Positions 6,710 to 7,245 of a DNA stretch of 7,245 nucleotides are shown here, piece by piece. Where the stretch lies: assembly GCA_027033555.1 (NCBI GenBank), contig JALVLE010000388.1:1-7245 (forward strand). The letters run 5' to 3'. The DNA is from Caldifarciminota bacterium. GTDB lineage: Bacteria; Hydrothermota; Hydrothermia; UBA1063; CAJXJZ01. Position numbers and translations under genes: made by a program. The stretch's first letter is position 1. Every line of letters starts with the position of its first letter. The notes beneath the pieces were generated by a model that searched no databases, had not been told where the DNA came from, and saw nothing but the letters and a program-made list of their open reading frames with translations.

Positions 6710-7245
6710 TCATTCCTCTGGTTTTTCAGGATACAACACAATTTTGCCTGCTTTCCTGTTAATAAGTAATTCCATTGCTTTATCAACTTCATCAAAGGTG
6801 AACCTGTGGGTGATAAGAGGTTTAAGATCAACCAGACCTGAATCAAGCAGTGCCTTTACTTTATACCAGGTCTCAAACATCAATCTCCCATTTATTCCAT
6901 ACATCTTAAGCCCCCTGAAAACTATATCCTCGGCAAAATCAAGAGTAATATGAGACTTAGGAATACCAAGGAAAGATACCCTGCCACCTTTCCGTGTGGA
7001 CTTAAGCCCCTGCTCTATGGCCTTCTGAGCACCAGACATTTCCAGAAACACGTCCACCCCAAGACCACCTGTATGATCCATAATATATTCCACAGGGTCT
7101 ACTTCAAGGGGGTTTATTACGTGCTCAAAACCTACCTTCCTTGCAAGCTCTCTGCGGTATTCATCCGGTTCCACTATAATTATTAAATTCGCGCCTGAAG
7201 CACGGGCAACCATAGCAGACATTATTCCTATAGGACCCGCTCCAA
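6710..7245 (-). CDS. tdh: L-threonine 3-dehydrogenase-like zinc alcohol dehydrogenase (partial, C-terminal part)
   Basis: The minus-strand reading frame is open from the right edge to a TGA at 6710-6712. It gives the last 177 residues of a medium-chain dehydrogenase; the zinc-binding N-terminal half lies outside the window. The visible part begins at the Rossmann motif GAGPIGIMSAM (7243 leftwards). IIIVEPDEYRRELARKVG follows, with an acidic residue at the end of the second strand, as expected for NAD(H). GINGRLMFETWYKVKALLDSG and LKPLITHRFTFDEVDKAMELL match the threonine dehydrogenase branch. That enzyme oxidises L-threonine to 2-amino-3-ketobutyrate, usually paired with Kbl, which could lie beyond the edge. 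A sorbitol/butanediol-type dehydrogenase is less likely. It converges with the dapF-like gene with only 4 nt between stops. The ATG at 7220-7222 is internal, not the start. Confidence 0.88.
   Translation of the reverse strand, partial: GAGPIGIMSAMVARASGANLIIIVEPDEYRRELARKVGFEHVINPLEVDPVEYIMDHTGGLGVDVFLEMSGAQKAIEQGLKSTRKGGRVSFLGIPKSHITLDFAEDIVFRGLKMYGINGRLMFETWYKVKALLDSGLVDLKPLITHRFTFDEVDKAMELLINRKAGKIVLYPEKPEE

Overview
The window is an A+T-rich, gene-dense bacterial chromosome segment carrying housekeeping and biosynthetic genes, with no mobile element, CRISPR array or phage-like feature visible. Two near-consensus sigma70-type promoters, bacterial NusB and RimO, and Shine-Dalgarno sites point to Bacteria. 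An archaeal/thermophile-type Ogg2 DNA glycosylase, heavy AGA/AGG and ATA codon use and purine-rich coding strands lean towards a thermophile or a deep-branching lineage. The sequence alone does not fix the taxon.

Layout. Positions 89-3556 hold a compact plus-strand operon: hisC (histidinol-phosphate aminotransferase), nusB (antitermination factor), a calcineurin-like metallophosphoesterase and rimO (ribosomal protein S12 methylthiotransferase). Each of its three junctions is a 4-nt ATGA overlap, which suggests coupled translation. A 60-bp gap (3557-3616) then carries a clear promoter (TTGACA, 17 nt, TATTAT) and a strong Shine-Dalgarno site. These drive a 191-residue protein that I do not recognise, followed 5 nt later by ogg2 (8-oxoguanine glycosylase/AP lyase). 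A second promoter (TTGAAG, 17 nt, TATAAT) starts 2 nt after the ogg2 stop and is placed to start transcription about 3 nt before tRNA-Ser(GCU). Fourteen nucleotides after the encoded CCA of that tRNA lies a cystathionine beta-synthase-type PLP enzyme gene with no visible Shine-Dalgarno. It overlaps a divergent diaminopimelate epimerase (dapF-like) gene by ATGA. On the minus strand, converging with dapF across a 4-nt gap, is the 3' half of an L-threonine 3-dehydrogenase-like gene (tdh) that runs off the right edge.

How the genes work together. The first operon joins amino-acid synthesis with transcription and ribosome factors. The tRNA-Ser/CBS/dapF unit links a serine tRNA to an enzyme whose family uses serine (or O-acetylserine), and then to the meso-DAP branch for lysine and peptidoglycan. 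Together with hisC and tdh, the window has an amino-acid metabolism theme. I see no obviously new multi-gene system. The points most worth a second look are the unrecognised protein with its own strong promoter ahead of ogg2, the tRNA-Ser/SD-less CBS arrangement, and the altered DapF motifs.
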